Positions 1-9,542 of a stretch of DNA of 64,000 bases are shown in pieces; within the stretch, counting starts at the first letter, position 1, and each line of letters starts with the position of its first letter. Under the pieces are notes generated by a model, which had not been told where the DNA came from, ran no database searches, and saw only the letters and a program-made list of their open reading frames with translations. Position numbers and translations under genes: made by a program. Source of the stretch: Aquirufa lenticrescens (lineage in GTDB: Bacteria; Bacteroidota; Bacteroidia; Cytophagales; Spirosomataceae); the NCBI RefSeq assembly GCF_019916085.1, contig NZ_CP049834.1, positions 775,501-839,500 on the forward strand, read 5' to 3'.

Positions 1-1176
1 GCCTTGGAAGATATTCGTCAAGGTAAAATAATTATAGTCGCAGACGATGAAGATCGGGAGAACGAAGGCGATATGATTTGTGCCTCAGAAGCGATCACGC
101 CTGAAATAGTCAATTTTATGATCAAGGAGGCGCGCGGTTTGATGTGTGTTTCTTTAACAGATGAGCGTTGCCAGGCATTGGGTCTAGAGATGATGGTGAA
201 TCAGAATACGACCTCCCATGAGACGCCGTTCACCGTTTCAGTCGATTTACTAGGCAATGGTTGCACCACAGGTATTTCAGCTCAGGATCGGGCCAAAACC
301 ATACAAGCACTAGTGGATCCCGCTACTCAGCCAACCGACTTAGGAAGACCTGGCCATATTTTTCCTTTAAAATCGCGTTCAGAAGGCGTTTTACGTCGCA
401 CAGGACATACGGAAGCTTCGATGGATTTTGCTCGTCTAGCGGGCTTTAAACCCTCAGGTGTATTGATCGAAATCTTGAACGAAGATGGCAGTATGGCGCG
501 TTTGCCTGACTTAAGGGTCATCGCTGATAAGTTTGATTTGAAATTAGTGACGATTAAAGATTTGATCGAATACCGTTTGGCGAAAGAGTCTCTGATTAAA
601 AGAGAAATCGGTGTGAATATGCCTACGGAATGGGGATCTTTTGAATTAGTGGCTTTCAAACAAATCAATACAGGAGATACCCATTTAGCCTTGATTAAAG
701 GAAGTTGGGAGAAAAACGAACCTGTAATGGTGCGTGTACATAGTTCTTGTGTGACGGGAGATATTTTTGGTTCTTGCCGCTGCGATTGCGGAGAACAATT
801 GCACGCTGCGATGGAAATGGTGGAAAAAGAAGGGAAAGGCGTGATTTTATATATGTTCCAAGAAGGCCGCGGAATCGGTCTAATCAATAAGTTGAAAGCG
901 TATAAATTGCAGGAGCAAGGCCGAGATACAGTAGAAGCGAATCTAGAACTTGGCTTTGCAATGGATGAGCGTGACTACGGCGTAGGTGCCCAAATTTTAC
1001 GCGACCTAGGCGTCCAAAAGATTCGATTAATCTCTAATAATCCGAAGAAAAGAGCGGGCCTAATGGGCTACGGATTAGAAATCGTTGATTCGATCGGAAT
1101 TGAGATTCCTGCAAATCCACATAATAAGAAGTACTTGGAAACGAAAAGAGATAAAATGGGGCACGCGATTCGCTAG
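1..1176 (+). CDS. ribBA: Bifunctional riboflavin enzyme RibBA (5' end outside window)
   Basis: This gene makes two riboflavin precursors. The N-terminal half is 3,4-dihydroxy-2-butanone-4-phosphate synthase, with [10 protein letters not shown] near the visible start and [12 protein letters not shown] near residue 130. The C-terminal half, from about residue 205, is GTP cyclohydrolase II, with the zinc cysteines in [15 protein letters not shown] and the FQEGRGIGL loop. The reading frame is open to base 1, and the usual first dozen or so residues are missing, so the TTG at base 4 is not the true start. The gene ends inside a hairpin terminator and is convergent with the prohibitin-like gene. 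Both halves carry their signature residues, so both activities are probably intact. Confidence 0.96.
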   Translation, partial: ALEDIRQGKIIIVADDEDRENEGDMICASEAITPEIVNFMIKEARGLMCVSLTDERCQALGLEMMVNQNTTSHETPFTVSVDLLGNGCTTGISAQDRAKTIQALVDPATQPTDLGRPGHIFPLKSRSEGVLRRTGHTEASMDFARLAGFKPSGVLIEILNEDGSMARLPDLRVIADKFDLKLVTIKDLIEYRLAKESLIKREIGVNMPTEWGSFELVAFKQINTGDTHLALIKGSWEKNEPVMVRVHSSCVTGDIFGSCRCDCGEQLHAAMEMVEKEGKGVILYMFQEGRGIGLINKLKAYKLQEQGRDTVEANLELGFAMDERDYGVGAQILRDLGVQKIRLISNNPKKRAGLMGYGLEIVDSIGIEIPANPHNKKYLETKRDKMGHAIR

Positions 1177-1194
1177 AATCACGTGCCTATTATT
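1160..1194 (+). terminator. Terminator overlapping the ribBA stop codon
   Basis: The arms GGCACGCGATTC and GAATCACGTGCC pair over 12 positions with one mismatch around a four-base loop. A T-rich stretch follows. The ribBA TAG stop lies in the loop, so the hairpin is built partly from coding sequence. It sits between convergent genes and may act in both directions. Confidence 0.7.
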
Positions 1195-2097
1195 TTATTG
1201 ATTCCCTAGGATGATCGGGGCACTTTTGCCACCCATAATGATCACTTTTGCGTTAGGGGATTTTGCTAATTCTTTCTGGGCAATAATCGACTCATATTGC
1301 AATTGCTTGTCGCTTAGACCTGTCGATAAAATCTTCTGGTAATCCGCGATACCCTGCGCTTCTACGCGCTTTCTCTCTGCTTCTTGCTTCTCTTTCTGTA
1401 ACACGAATTGCATCTTTTGCGCATCTTGTTCCGCATTGATTTTTGACTCAATAGTGGTCTTAACTGAGGTAGGAAGGTTGATGTTGCGAATCAACAATTG
1501 CTCTAATACTAAACCTCTTTTCTTGAAATTCTTCTCAATGTCTGAGTATATGCGTTGTTGGAATTCATTGCGCTTCAAAGAGTAAAGGGCCACTGCATCG
1601 TAATAAACCGCATTGTCGCGAATCATCGTACGCGTAATAGGACGAACTACTTTGTCTTTGTAATCTTCACCTATCTCCCGTAACACGCGTGGTGCTTCCG
1701 ATGGAATGATGCGAAATAGAACCGTCAAATCGACCACCACTTCTAATCCGTCTGCTGTTAATACCCGGATGGCATCATCACCGGCTTTGTCTCCTTCGTC
1801 GTGGACGCTGGACATGGTGTAGTTTTGGGTTTTGGCATCAAATACCACCACTTTTGCTAAGGGATTTACCACATTAAGTCCGCTATTTAAGGTGGAGGTT
1901 TGTACTTTACCAAAGACACTTTGGACCCCTACTTCGCCTGCGTCTACTTGTACAACAGCTGAACTGGTTAGTCCCAGAATGGCAAAAACGGCTCCTACGA
2001 CTTTTAAGGTTTTACTGTATTTCGAAAATACTAAATTGGGGTTAGAGATCGCATTTCCGGCGATAAATAACAAAATACCTAGGAAGATGAAAAACAT
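1195..2097 (-). CDS. Prohibitin/SPFH-domain membrane protein
   Basis: This 300-residue protein has two hydrophobic segments at about residues 1-20 and 30-50. An SPFH (band 7) domain covers about residues 50-225, with AGEVGVQSVFGK at its start. A charged helix rich in Lys, Glu and Gln follows (about 215-260), as expected of prohibitins, which form ring-like membrane scaffolds. In bacteria such proteins organise membrane domains and often work with FtsH-type proteases, but none is adjacent here. The gene stands alone, divergent from mlaF with about 60 bases between them and convergent with ribBA. The family call is firm; the cellular role is not known from the sequence. Confidence 0.88.
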   Translation of the reverse strand: MFFIFLGILLFIAGNAISNPNLVFSKYSKTLKVVGAVFAILGLTSSAVVQVDAGEVGVQSVFGKVQTSTLNSGLNVVNPLAKVVVFDAKTQNYTMSSVHDEGDKAGDDAIRVLTADGLEVVVDLTVLFRIIPSEAPRVLREIGEDYKDKVVRPITRTMIRDNAVYYDAVALYSLKRNEFQQRIYSDIEKNFKKRGLVLEQLLIRNINLPTSVKTTIESKINAEQDAQKMQFVLQKEKQEAERKRVEAQGIADYQKILSTGLSDKQLQYESIIAQKELAKSPNAKVIIMGGKSAPIILGNQ

Positions 2098-2160
2098 AGT
2101 TTTTTGATTTAAATGTCATCAAATTTATCATAAAGTATTCAATAATCCCTAATTTTGAAT

Positions 2161-2889
2161 ATGATTGAAATCAAGGGTTTATCTAAATCTTTTAACGGTC
2201 GTGTAGTGCTCGATGACATTAATGCGAATTTCCAACCTGGAAAGACGAATATGGTGATCGGGGGAAGTGGTACGGGTAAATCTGTTCTACTAAAATGCAT
2301 GATTGGGATTTTGGTTCCAGAACAGGGTCAAGTGCTGTATGATGGACGTGATTTTTTAACGGCTCATCAAGATGTAGTGAAGGAAATTCGCCGCGAAATG
2401 GGCGTTCTTTTTCAAGGAGGAGCCCTTTTTGATTCCAAATCTGTTTTAGAAAACGTTCGTTTCCCACTAGATACCCTTACTTCCCAAACGCTCGAAGAGA
2501 AAAACGCGCAGGCGATGCTTTGTTTGCAACGCGTGGGTTTGGAGAATGCGGCGCTTTTAATGCCATCAGAGATTTCTGGCGGGATGAAAAAGCGGGTAGG
2601 TATTGCGCGTGCCATTGTTATGAATCCGAAATATTTGTTCTGTGATGAGCCTAATTCAGGATTAGATCCATTAACGGCAGTGAAAATTGATTATTTAATC
2701 CAGGAAATCACGCAGGAATACAATATGACCACCGTAGTCATATCGCATGATATGAATTCGGTGATGCGGATGGGGGAATCGATTATCTTTTTGAAGGAGG
2801 GTAAGAAAATTTGGGAGGGGAATTCGGAGACATTTCACCATTCAGGCGTGCCTGCTTTAGAGGAGTTTTTATCTACTAAATTATTTTAA
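2161..2889 (+). CDS. mlaF: MlaF-type ABC transporter ATPase
   Basis: This is the 242-residue ATP-binding subunit of an Mla/Mkl-type lipid transporter, which moves phospholipids between the inner and outer membranes. It has Walker A (GGSGTGKS, residues 34-41), the signature ISGGMKKR near 140 and Walker B LFCDEPNSGLDP near 160. ATG at 2161 was chosen over an in-frame TTG six bases upstream because the family begins MIEI. It is the first gene of a tight run with murB (one base apart) and kdsA. The matching permease gene, mlaE, lies far away at 43.3 kb, and no mlaD-type MCE gene is in the window. It could serve another MlaE-family permease. Confidence 0.88.
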   Translation: MIEIKGLSKSFNGRVVLDDINANFQPGKTNMVIGGSGTGKSVLLKCMIGILVPEQGQVLYDGRDFLTAHQDVVKEIRREMGVLFQGGALFDSKSVLENVRFPLDTLTSQTLEEKNAQAMLCLQRVGLENAALLMPSEISGGMKKRVGIARAIVMNPKYLFCDEPNSGLDPLTAVKIDYLIQEITQEYNMTTVVISHDMNSVMRMGESIIFLKEGKKIWEGNSETFHHSGVPALEEFLSTKLF

Positions 2890-2890
2890 T

Positions 2891-3895
2891 ATGTTTTCTC
2901 TACGTGGGTATAATACGTTTGGGATTGAGGCGGAAGCTCGTCAATTCGTAGAGATTAGTTCGATTGATCAATACGTTTCTATTCGTAAATCAGGGGAATA
3001 CGCGCATTTGCCTCATCTTTTTTTAGGGGGTGGGAGTAATGTGTTGTTGACCAAAGCTCAGGAGGCGCTTGTCGTTAAAATTTCTATTCCCGGTATTTCC
3101 GTTTTGAAGGAAGATGCTGATTATGTATGGTTGAAAGGTGGTGCAGGGGTAGTTTGGGATGAATTTGTTCAATATGCTGTGAATCAAGGCTGGTCTGGAT
3201 TGGAGAATTTATCCCTGATTCCAGGTACAGTGGGTGCGGCTCCGATGCAAAATATCGGCGCTTACGGCGCGGAAATTAAAGATACATTTGAGTCATTAGA
3301 AGCCTTGAATCTTCAAACTTTAGAACTCGAAGTGTTTGATGCCAAAGCGTGTGCTTTTGGCTACCGTGAAAGCTTCTTTAAGCGCGCAGGGAAAGGCCAA
3401 TACCTCATTAGCTCTGTGACGTTTAAGTTATCGAAGAAACCTTCAGTTAAAACGTCTTATGGAGCAATTCAGGAGGTTTTAGCGGCAAAAGGAATTGCAC
3501 AGCCAACTATCCGGGAGGTAGCTGATGCTGTTATTGAAATTCGCAAAAGTAAATTACCTGATCCGAAAGAAATTGGTAACTCCGGTAGTTTCTTTAAGAA
3601 TCCGACCGTTTCAGCCTCTGAGGCTTCACGCTTATTGGTTCAATTTCCGGGTATCCCGAATTATCCTGTAGAGGGTAGTACGGATGTTAAGTTTCCTGCT
3701 GGTTGGTTCATCGAAAAGGCTGGTTGGAAAGGCTTTAGAAGAGGGGATGCAGGGGTGCATGCGAAGCAAGCACTCGTTTTAGTGAATTATGGAGAGGCGA
3801 CTGGTGGAGAGATTTTGGCCCTATCAGAAGAAATTAAGCAATCAATTAAAGACACCTTCGGCGTTTCATTAGAGACCGAAGTAAATATTTTATAA
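2891..3895 (+). CDS. murB: UDP-N-acetylenolpyruvoylglucosamine reductase MurB
   Basis: MurB reduces UDP-GlcNAc-enolpyruvate to UDP-MurNAc in cytoplasmic peptidoglycan synthesis, using FAD and NADPH. The 334-residue protein has the FAD-binding stretch LFLGGGSNVLL near 45, IPGTVGAAPMQNIGAYG near 115-130, the catalytic-serine motif GNSGSFFKNP near 230 and the closing ETEVN that carries the conserved glutamate. The length fits the type I (E. coli-like) form. ATG follows the mlaF stop after one base and kdsA follows one base after its own stop, so the three genes are very probably co-transcribed. Confidence 0.96.
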   Translation: MFSLRGYNTFGIEAEARQFVEISSIDQYVSIRKSGEYAHLPHLFLGGGSNVLLTKAQEALVVKISIPGISVLKEDADYVWLKGGAGVVWDEFVQYAVNQGWSGLENLSLIPGTVGAAPMQNIGAYGAEIKDTFESLEALNLQTLELEVFDAKACAFGYRESFFKRAGKGQYLISSVTFKLSKKPSVKTSYGAIQEVLAAKGIAQPTIREVADAVIEIRKSKLPDPKEIGNSGSFFKNPTVSASEASRLLVQFPGIPNYPVEGSTDVKFPAGWFIEKAGWKGFRRGDAGVHAKQALVLVNYGEATGGEILALSEEIKQSIKDTFGVSLETEVNIL

Positions 3896-3896
3896 T

Positions 3897-4706
3897 ATGA
3901 CATTACCTACTTTAGATAATTTAGGCAAAGGCCCCTTCTTTTTGATGGCAGGATCTTGTGCGATTGAAAGCAACGATTTAGCTTTTGAGATTGCGGAAAA
4001 AATCGATGGAATCACCAAGTCGATGGGCATTCCCTATATTTTCAAAGGTTCGTATCGCAAAGCTAATCGTACCAAAATCGATTCTTTTACTGGTATTGGT
4101 GATATAAAGGCATTGGAGATTCTACAAGCGGTAGGTAAACATTATTCCTTACCGACGGTGACGGATATTCACGAAAGTGCAGAAGCAGCCATGGCAGCGG
4201 CTTATGTTGATGTTTTGCAAATTCCCGCTTTCCTTTGCCGTCAAACTGATTTATTAGCCGCTGCTGCCCAAACAGGCAAAGCCGTGAATATCAAAAAAGG
4301 TCAGTTCATGTCTGGTGCATCGATGCGTTTTGCCGTGGAGAAAGTATTACACGAGAATCCAGAGGCGGTTGTTTACTTGACGGATCGTGGGAACTCGTTT
4401 GGTTATGGAGATCTAGTAGTGGATTACCGTAATCTTCCGGAGATGTCAGCGATGAATGTCCCAGTTATCATGGATTGCACACACTCCTTGCAACGTCCGA
4501 ATCAAACGACGGGTGTAACAGGTGGACAACCTGCTTTGATTGAAACCATTGCAAAAGCAGCCATCGCTGTAGGTGCAGATGGAATCTTCATCGAAACACA
4601 CCCGAATCCTTCGGTAGCAAAATCAGATGGCGCGAATATGCTTCCATTAGATCAATTAGAAGGTCTTTTGGAGAAACTATTGCGCGTTCGCGAAGCGATC
4701 GTTTAA
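3897..4706 (+). CDS. kdsA: 3-deoxy-D-manno-octulosonate 8-phosphate synthase KdsA
   Basis: KdsA condenses phosphoenolpyruvate with arabinose 5-phosphate to make Kdo-8-phosphate for lipopolysaccharide. The 269-residue protein has GSCAIES near the N-terminus, FKGSYRKANRTK, IKKGQFMS and DCTHSLQRPN, all typical of the family. The cysteine in GSCAIES (Cys21) is at the position that marks the metal-dependent class, so metal dependence is inferred. It closes the mlaF-murB-kdsA run. Its stop interlocks by four bases with the stop of the convergent barrel-protein gene, leaving no room for a terminator between them. Confidence 0.96.
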   Translation: MTLPTLDNLGKGPFFLMAGSCAIESNDLAFEIAEKIDGITKSMGIPYIFKGSYRKANRTKIDSFTGIGDIKALEILQAVGKHYSLPTVTDIHESAEAAMAAAYVDVLQIPAFLCRQTDLLAAAAQTGKAVNIKKGQFMSGASMRFAVEKVLHENPEAVVYLTDRGNSFGYGDLVVDYRNLPEMSAMNVPVIMDCTHSLQRPNQTTGVTGGQPALIETIAKAAIAVGADGIFIETHPNPSVAKSDGANMLPLDQLEGLLEKLLRVREAIV

Positions 4707-6601
4707 TGCATTTTATAGCTGATTTGGAGGGTGATATCGGTTTTGGTATTCCCTTCAATGGCATCTAAGCCAGATCCTACTTCCGTGCGATCTTGGTATT
4801 GAATCCTTGCATATTTAGCGGCTATGGCTATTTCTCTGTTCCATTGATAGGCCATCACCACTGTTGTCTTGATGGCTTTACCCGCATAGGCCGGTAAAAG
4901 GAAAGAATAGGGGACGCCAGGTTCATAAGCATAATTTCGCGTGTCATAACTGGGCGTATTGATAAAGGCGAAACGTCCTTGTACATTCCATTTGCCCTGA
5001 TCCCATTTCACATCTTGTAAAAGTAAATATCCGATTTCAGAGCCTAAAGCAGAGGCCATCGCGCGTACGTGAAAGTCCCAGGATTTGATGGCGATGAAAT
5101 GCCCATCCAAGCTGATTTGAATTAGGTCTTTCTCCTCTTTTCGCGTCCATTTGCCTTGAATGAATCCGCGGGCGCTATGCCTTTTTTCCCACTGCAAGCG
5201 GCTAAGGAATTCCCAGCCAAAGGTATTAGAGGCTACAACTTGGTATTTAGGCCCTGGGAAGCAAAAATAATCGACATACGAGCTTAACTTCATTCGCTTG
5301 TTAATTTGGTAACCTAGGCCTAGGAATAGGCCCCATTCGTTTAGATTTTCTGAGTTTTCAGAAAGCCCATTCGATTTTGGACTAAAATAGCCCGCCGAAT
5401 AGTGTCTGAATAGATAAGAGGCATCTAATTTCTTCGATAGGGAGGTGGCTGCGGATTGAATGAGGGAATATTGTCTATTGCCTGAAGTCGCAAATTCTCC
5501 TACCATTCTGATGTTTCTAAAGGGGTATTGAAAGCTAATTGAATAGTTCTGTAATTTGTTTCCAGACCACTCGGGTTGTTTGTATCCAATGCCGATAGGT
5601 TTAGGCAAGGACCATAGTGTATAAACCCCGTTTAACTGGAGGACGAGTGGAATACTCAAAGGAGAATAGGTAATGTTTGCGCCAGTGGTTTTCTCTTGCA
5701 TCGCGTCTTTATGACTGATTTCTGAGCTCGTTCGATGGAAGCCATCTTCGACCCTCGTTCGCAAATAGGTTTTACCTATTGAGTCGATTCCGGTGGTGGC
5801 ATCCAAGTTTCGGTATGACGCAAAAGTTTGAATTCGAAGAAATTCCGTGAGTTTTAGGGTGAAATTGATTCCTTGGTAATAACCATATTCTACGCTGGAA
5901 CTGTAGGCTAAACCGCCTAGATTGAATTTTTGGGTAGCTTTTATGCTTTCAAAACTCTTGCCTAAGGAGAAACCTCCAGACTGAACAAGCCCTTGACCCC
6001 ATTGGTTAATGAAGTCGCCTAGGATGACTTTCTCCAAAATCCCTTTGGATTTAAACTCGACAAAACCACTACTAAAGTCGCTAAGGTCTTTCTCTCCCGC
6101 ATCCTTTTGCAACAGAAACCCCATCCGAAGGTTCGCATTTAATTGCCCCCTGTAGCGTAGTGTTTGATTCGTTCGATCACCCACATAACGGGTCTTGCTT
6201 CGGAGATCAGGATCTGTAAAACCTTTTTTTGTCTCAGCGGTCCAATCCGTTTTAAATAAGATCTGATGGGTCGATGAGTTTGGTTTCCACCAGCGGGGAT
6301 TCATCGGATGGCAAATGACATAGTCGTGAATTCGGCGCAAAAATGCTAGATCCCAAGCCGGAATGGTTTGTAATTCCAAGATGGATTGAAAAGTGCCTAT
6401 TTGTTTGCGGAAGGCAATAAACGCAGCGATTTGATCTGAGCTGAATAAGAGAGAGGATTGAAGCTCTGTTTCAGAAACTACATTAATGTTCAGCGGATTC
6501 GCAAGGTAATAGTCGAAGCTAGATTGCTTTTCCTCTTCCTCTTGTGTGGAAATTTGGGCGAAACAGGCCAAGGATATCAGCAAAAGTAAGAGTGTTTTCA
6601 A
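4703..6601 (-). CDS. Helix-hairpin-helix outer-membrane barrel-like protein
   Basis: The 632-residue product starts with a signal peptide (MKTLLLLLISLACFAQ). A helix-hairpin-helix stretch at about residues 33-95 resembles the ComEA-type DNA-binding repeat. The rest is rich in alternating aromatic and polar residues, as in outer-membrane beta-barrels. Bacteroidota genomes carry such proteins, usually annotated only as helix-hairpin-helix proteins. DNA uptake or sensing at the cell surface would be a guess. The gene is last on its strand after the unknown acidic protein, with a 71-base gap that holds a weak hairpin near 6654-6674. Confidence 0.7.
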   Translation of the reverse strand: MKTLLLLLISLACFAQISTQEEEEKQSSFDYYLANPLNINVVSETELQSSLLFSSDQIAAFIAFRKQIGTFQSILELQTIPAWDLAFLRRIHDYVICHPMNPRWWKPNSSTHQILFKTDWTAETKKGFTDPDLRSKTRYVGDRTNQTLRYRGQLNANLRMGFLLQKDAGEKDLSDFSSGFVEFKSKGILEKVILGDFINQWGQGLVQSGGFSLGKSFESIKATQKFNLGGLAYSSSVEYGYYQGINFTLKLTEFLRIQTFASYRNLDATTGIDSIGKTYLRTRVEDGFHRTSSEISHKDAMQEKTTGANITYSPLSIPLVLQLNGVYTLWSLPKPIGIGYKQPEWSGNKLQNYSISFQYPFRNIRMVGEFATSGNRQYSLIQSAATSLSKKLDASYLFRHYSAGYFSPKSNGLSENSENLNEWGLFLGLGYQINKRMKLSSYVDYFCFPGPKYQVVASNTFGWEFLSRLQWEKRHSARGFIQGKWTRKEEKDLIQISLDGHFIAIKSWDFHVRAMASALGSEIGYLLLQDVKWDQGKWNVQGRFAFINTPSYDTRNYAYEPGVPYSFLLPAYAGKAIKTTVVMAYQWNREIAIAAKYARIQYQDRTEVGSGLDAIEGNTKTDITLQISYKMH

Positions 6602-6672
6602 GGGATTAATTTTCCTTGAAATTACCTGTTGCTTGAGGTTTAATGCGGTTTAAAACTGATAATGAAAATCAG

Positions 6673-7506
6673 TTAGTTGAACTTTCGTTCGATGAGTTGG
6701 TGCAGTTCTTCCCAGATAGCTTCGTTTTCTGCTTGACGATAGTCTGAATAACGTTCTAAGAGCGCTTGAGACCATGTTTCAGCTTCGGCTTCATTATCAA
6801 TAAATTGAATCAAAGATTCTAATTGTGCTATATCACCACGGAAAATCTCTTGAAGGTATTTGATACGTTGGTGAAGGCTGATCGTGTCAGCGATGCGTTG
6901 AGTCATTTGCGATTCGACTTTGGACTTCAAAGAATCCGATGAACCGCTTAATAAATCCTTTAGTCGAGTGAATTCTTCTTCTGAGGAATCTTCTAGGCTT
7001 TCTGGTGCTTCAAAATAAACCTCTGTACTCAATAAATCGAAGGGCTCTGCTGGCATTTCTGCTGCGGTATAATCAGTTGAAGCGGATGTTTCTGCTGCGG
7101 TATAGGAGGCAACTGGTGCCTCATAAGTCGGCGCATCCGACACAGGTGCCTCGTAAACGGGAGCATCCGGCGCCTCATATGAGTTCAATAAATCCGCAAA
7201 ACTAGGCTGTGGCACATCCTCGACAGGAACTGCCAGGCTTTCAATCCATGAGCCCCAAATGAATTCAGGCAATGCAACTTGGTACAATAAGGTTTGAGCA
7301 ATGCCTTCCCATTTCTCTAAAAAGCGTGGGCTAGACCACGGGAAATTAGGGAAATTTTCTTGTGCGCGGGCTGAGTTTAGTTGAGTTAACAGTTCCGCTT
7401 GAATGACTTCAATGATAGGAGTGGGAACCTCCCAGGCTAATACCTCTTGAAATGTGATTGATTCAGGTGAATCATTCCAGTATTGCAAGAATATATTAGG
7501 TGCCAT
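6673..7506 (-). CDS. Unknown acidic protein with Pro/Ala/Tyr-rich linker
   Basis: This 277-residue protein matches no family I recognise. It has a Trp-rich N-terminal part (about 1-105), a low-complexity linker of EAPVxxAP and YTAAE units (about 108-160) and an acidic helical C-terminal part (about 165-277). No signal peptide or membrane segment is visible, so it is probably cytoplasmic. It starts nine bases after the rnc stop on the same strand, which places it at the end of the acpP-fabF-rnc transcription unit. Its job is unknown. Confidence 0.6.
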   Translation of the reverse strand: MAPNIFLQYWNDSPESITFQEVLAWEVPTPIIEVIQAELLTQLNSARAQENFPNFPWSSPRFLEKWEGIAQTLLYQVALPEFIWGSWIESLAVPVEDVPQPSFADLLNSYEAPDAPVYEAPVSDAPTYEAPVASYTAAETSASTDYTAAEMPAEPFDLLSTEVYFEAPESLEDSSEEEFTRLKDLLSGSSDSLKSKVESQMTQRIADTISLHQRIKYLQEIFRGDIAQLESLIQFIDNEAEAETWSQALLERYSDYRQAENEAIWEELHQLIERKFN

Positions 7507-7515
7507 AGGTGTTGA

Positions 7516-8259
7516 TTATTTAATGTCTAATTGTTCGGAAGCCATTCTAGCGGCTGTTTGTTCTGCTTTCTTCTTCGAATAGCCTTTGCCCTCTGCTATT
7601 TTTTCGCCGTCTAAGATGACCAAAGCCGTAAATTCACGGTTGTGGTGTTCTCCCTCTTGATCTAGCTCAAAAGAGACCTTTTTGCCTTCTTTTTGAGCCC
7701 ATTCAATCAGCATTGACTTGAAGTTCGGGTTGTTTTGTACAACGGCGTCTAGGTCAAAGTATTGCGTGAGAATCTTTTTAATGATGAAGTTTTGGGTGAA
7801 GGCAAAGCCTTTGTCTAAATATACCGCACCTACAAAAGCTTCTAAGGCATCTCCGTACATCGATGTGCGGGACATCGCGTTTTTGCGCTGTGTTTCGTAC
7901 TCGATTACTTTCTCTAAGCCTAATTTGCGGCCAATTACGTTCAAAGATTCACGGCTGACCATACGAGAGCGTATTTCAGTCAAAAAGCCTTCGTCTTTGA
8001 AAGGGAATTTTTGGAACAAATACGTCGCCGTAATCATCCCAAGCACAGAATCACCTAAGAATTCTAGGCGTTCATTTGACTCTTTGTAGTTTTCTGCCAC
8101 ACTCTCTTTCGAAGCAGAGGAGTGTAAAAAGGCTAGTCTATATAACGTTAAATTATTTGGACTAGCCCCAATAAGATGTGTAACCGATTTCTTTAAGAAT
8201 TTCTCTCGTTCGTCTAGTCGAATCGGATCTAACCAGTTTAGGAGAGATTTTACGGCCAT
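7516..8259 (-). CDS. rnc: Ribonuclease III
   Basis: RNase III cuts double-stranded RNA in rRNA and mRNA processing. The 247-residue protein has the catalytic signature ERLEFLGDSVLG near residue 65-76, a second acidic cluster around GDALEAFVGAVYLD and a C-terminal double-stranded-RNA-binding domain from about 175. The frame stays open upstream into fabF, but the ATG at 8259 gives MAVKSLLNW and leaves a normal seven-base gap after the fabF stop, so it was chosen. The order acpP-fabF-rnc occurs in many bacteria and supports co-transcription. Confidence 0.95.
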   Translation of the reverse strand: MAVKSLLNWLDPIRLDEREKFLKKSVTHLIGASPNNLTLYRLAFLHSSASKESVAENYKESNERLEFLGDSVLGMITATYLFQKFPFKDEGFLTEIRSRMVSRESLNVIGRKLGLEKVIEYETQRKNAMSRTSMYGDALEAFVGAVYLDKGFAFTQNFIIKKILTQYFDLDAVVQNNPNFKSMLIEWAQKEGKKVSFELDQEGEHHNREFTALVILDGEKIAEGKGYSKKKAEQTAARMASEQLDIK

Positions 8260-8266
8260 ATTTGTC

Positions 8267-9514
8267 TTAGATTTTTCTGAAAATAACCGTTGCGTTGTGA
8301 CCACCGAAACCAAATCCGTTGCTCAATGCCACGTCAATTTTGCGTGCTTTACCTACGTTTTCCGTCAAGTCGATGCGTTGATCGATTTCTGGATCGCGGT
8401 TAAATACGTTGATGGTAGGAGGGACAAATTGATGTTGAATCGCTAATACAGACGCTACCGCCTCTACCGCACCTGCACCACCTAATAAGTGACCAGTCAT
8501 CGATTTCGTCGAAGAGATAGCTATTTTATAAGCGTGCTCACCGAAACAATCCACGATTGCTTTAATCTCTTGTGGATCACCAATCGGAGTGGATGTTCCG
8601 TGTGTATTCACGTAATCAACTTCTTCTGGCTTGATGTTCGCATCTTCTAAGGCATCAATCATTGACAATAAAGCGCCATAACCCTCTGGGTGTGGGGCTG
8701 TAATGTGGTGTGCATCAGAAGAGAAACCTCCACCGATTAATTCAGCGTATATTTTTGCGCCACGCGCTTTAGCGTGCTCGTATTCTTCTAAAATCAAGGC
8801 ACCTGCACCTTCACCTACCACGAAACCATCGCGATCCACGTCATATGGACGAGAAGCTGTTGCTGGATCGTCATTACGAGTAGACATGGCGTGCATTGCG
8901 GTGAAGCCACCAACGGATGCAATCGTCACTGGAGCTTCAGAACCACCCGTAACACACACGTTGATACGTCCTGTGCGGATATAGTTGAAAGCATCAATGA
9001 TCGCGTTGTTCGCTGAAGAACAAGCCGAAACAGTCACGTAGTTAGGACCACGGAATCCGTTGCGGATCGAGATTTGGCCTGAAGATGAATCTGCAATCAT
9101 CTTAGGGATAAAGAAGGGATTGATTTTCGGGGTTCCGTCTCCTTGTCCGAAATAGATCATCTCGTCTTCAAAAGTCTTCAAACCTCCGATACCTGATCCC
9201 CAGATAACGCCTACTTTGTTTTTATTCAAGGTCTCCATGTCAAAATTCGCATCAGCGATAGCCTCATCAGCCGCCACTACTGCGTATTGTGTGAATGGAT
9301 CCATTTTACGTGCTTCTTTGGCATTGATAAAATCTTCTACCTTGAAGTTCTTTAATTCACAAGCAAAACGAGTTCTGAATTTTTCCGCATCGAATTTCGT
9401 GATGGGGCCACAACCGCTAACGCCGTTCTTTAATCCATCCCAATATTCACTAACTGTGTTCCCGATGGGGGTTAGGGCGCCTAAGCCCGTGACAACTACT
9501 CGTTTTAACTCCAT
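8267..9514 (-). CDS. fabF: Beta-ketoacyl-ACP synthase II (FabF)
   Basis: FabF elongates fatty acids by condensing acyl-ACP with malonyl-ACP. The 415-residue protein has the Cys-His-His triad: the cysteine in SACSSANNA, the first histidine in NTHGTSTPIGD and the second in SMTGHLLGGAGA. The start at 9514 (MELKRVVVTG) matches the family; the longer open frame from a TTG would run into a hairpin. It lies between acpP and rnc. The 118-base spacer upstream holds a terminator-like structure that could lower fabF expression relative to acpP. Confidence 0.96.
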   Translation of the reverse strand: MELKRVVVTGLGALTPIGNTVSEYWDGLKNGVSGCGPITKFDAEKFRTRFACELKNFKVEDFINAKEARKMDPFTQYAVVAADEAIADANFDMETLNKNKVGVIWGSGIGGLKTFEDEMIYFGQGDGTPKINPFFIPKMIADSSSGQISIRNGFRGPNYVTVSACSSANNAIIDAFNYIRTGRINVCVTGGSEAPVTIASVGGFTAMHAMSTRNDDPATASRPYDVDRDGFVVGEGAGALILEEYEHAKARGAKIYAELIGGGFSSDAHHITAPHPEGYGALLSMIDALEDANIKPEEVDYVNTHGTSTPIGDPQEIKAIVDCFGEHAYKIAISSTKSMTGHLLGGAGAVEAVASVLAIQHQFVPPTINVFNRDPEIDQRIDLTENVGKARKIDVALSNGFGFGGHNATVIFRKI

Positions 9515-9542
9515 ATTCTTGTTATTTATGAATCTGCTTAAA

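Noticed and set aside
327-887. A 186-codon minus-strand frame inside ribBA
   Set aside because: It lies entirely antisense to a gene with unambiguous riboflavin-enzyme motifs and has no family features.
2155-2160. TTG start for mlaF (and the TTG at 47781 for ftsK)
   Set aside because: An ATG two to four codons later gives the usual family start.
8260-8313. Upstream extension of rnc into fabF, and similar extensions of fabF, acpP, the AGE epimerase, tsaE, the SDR and purQ
   Set aside because: The added residues are not family-like and overlap neighbouring genes, promoters or hairpins; internal ATG codons match the conserved starts.
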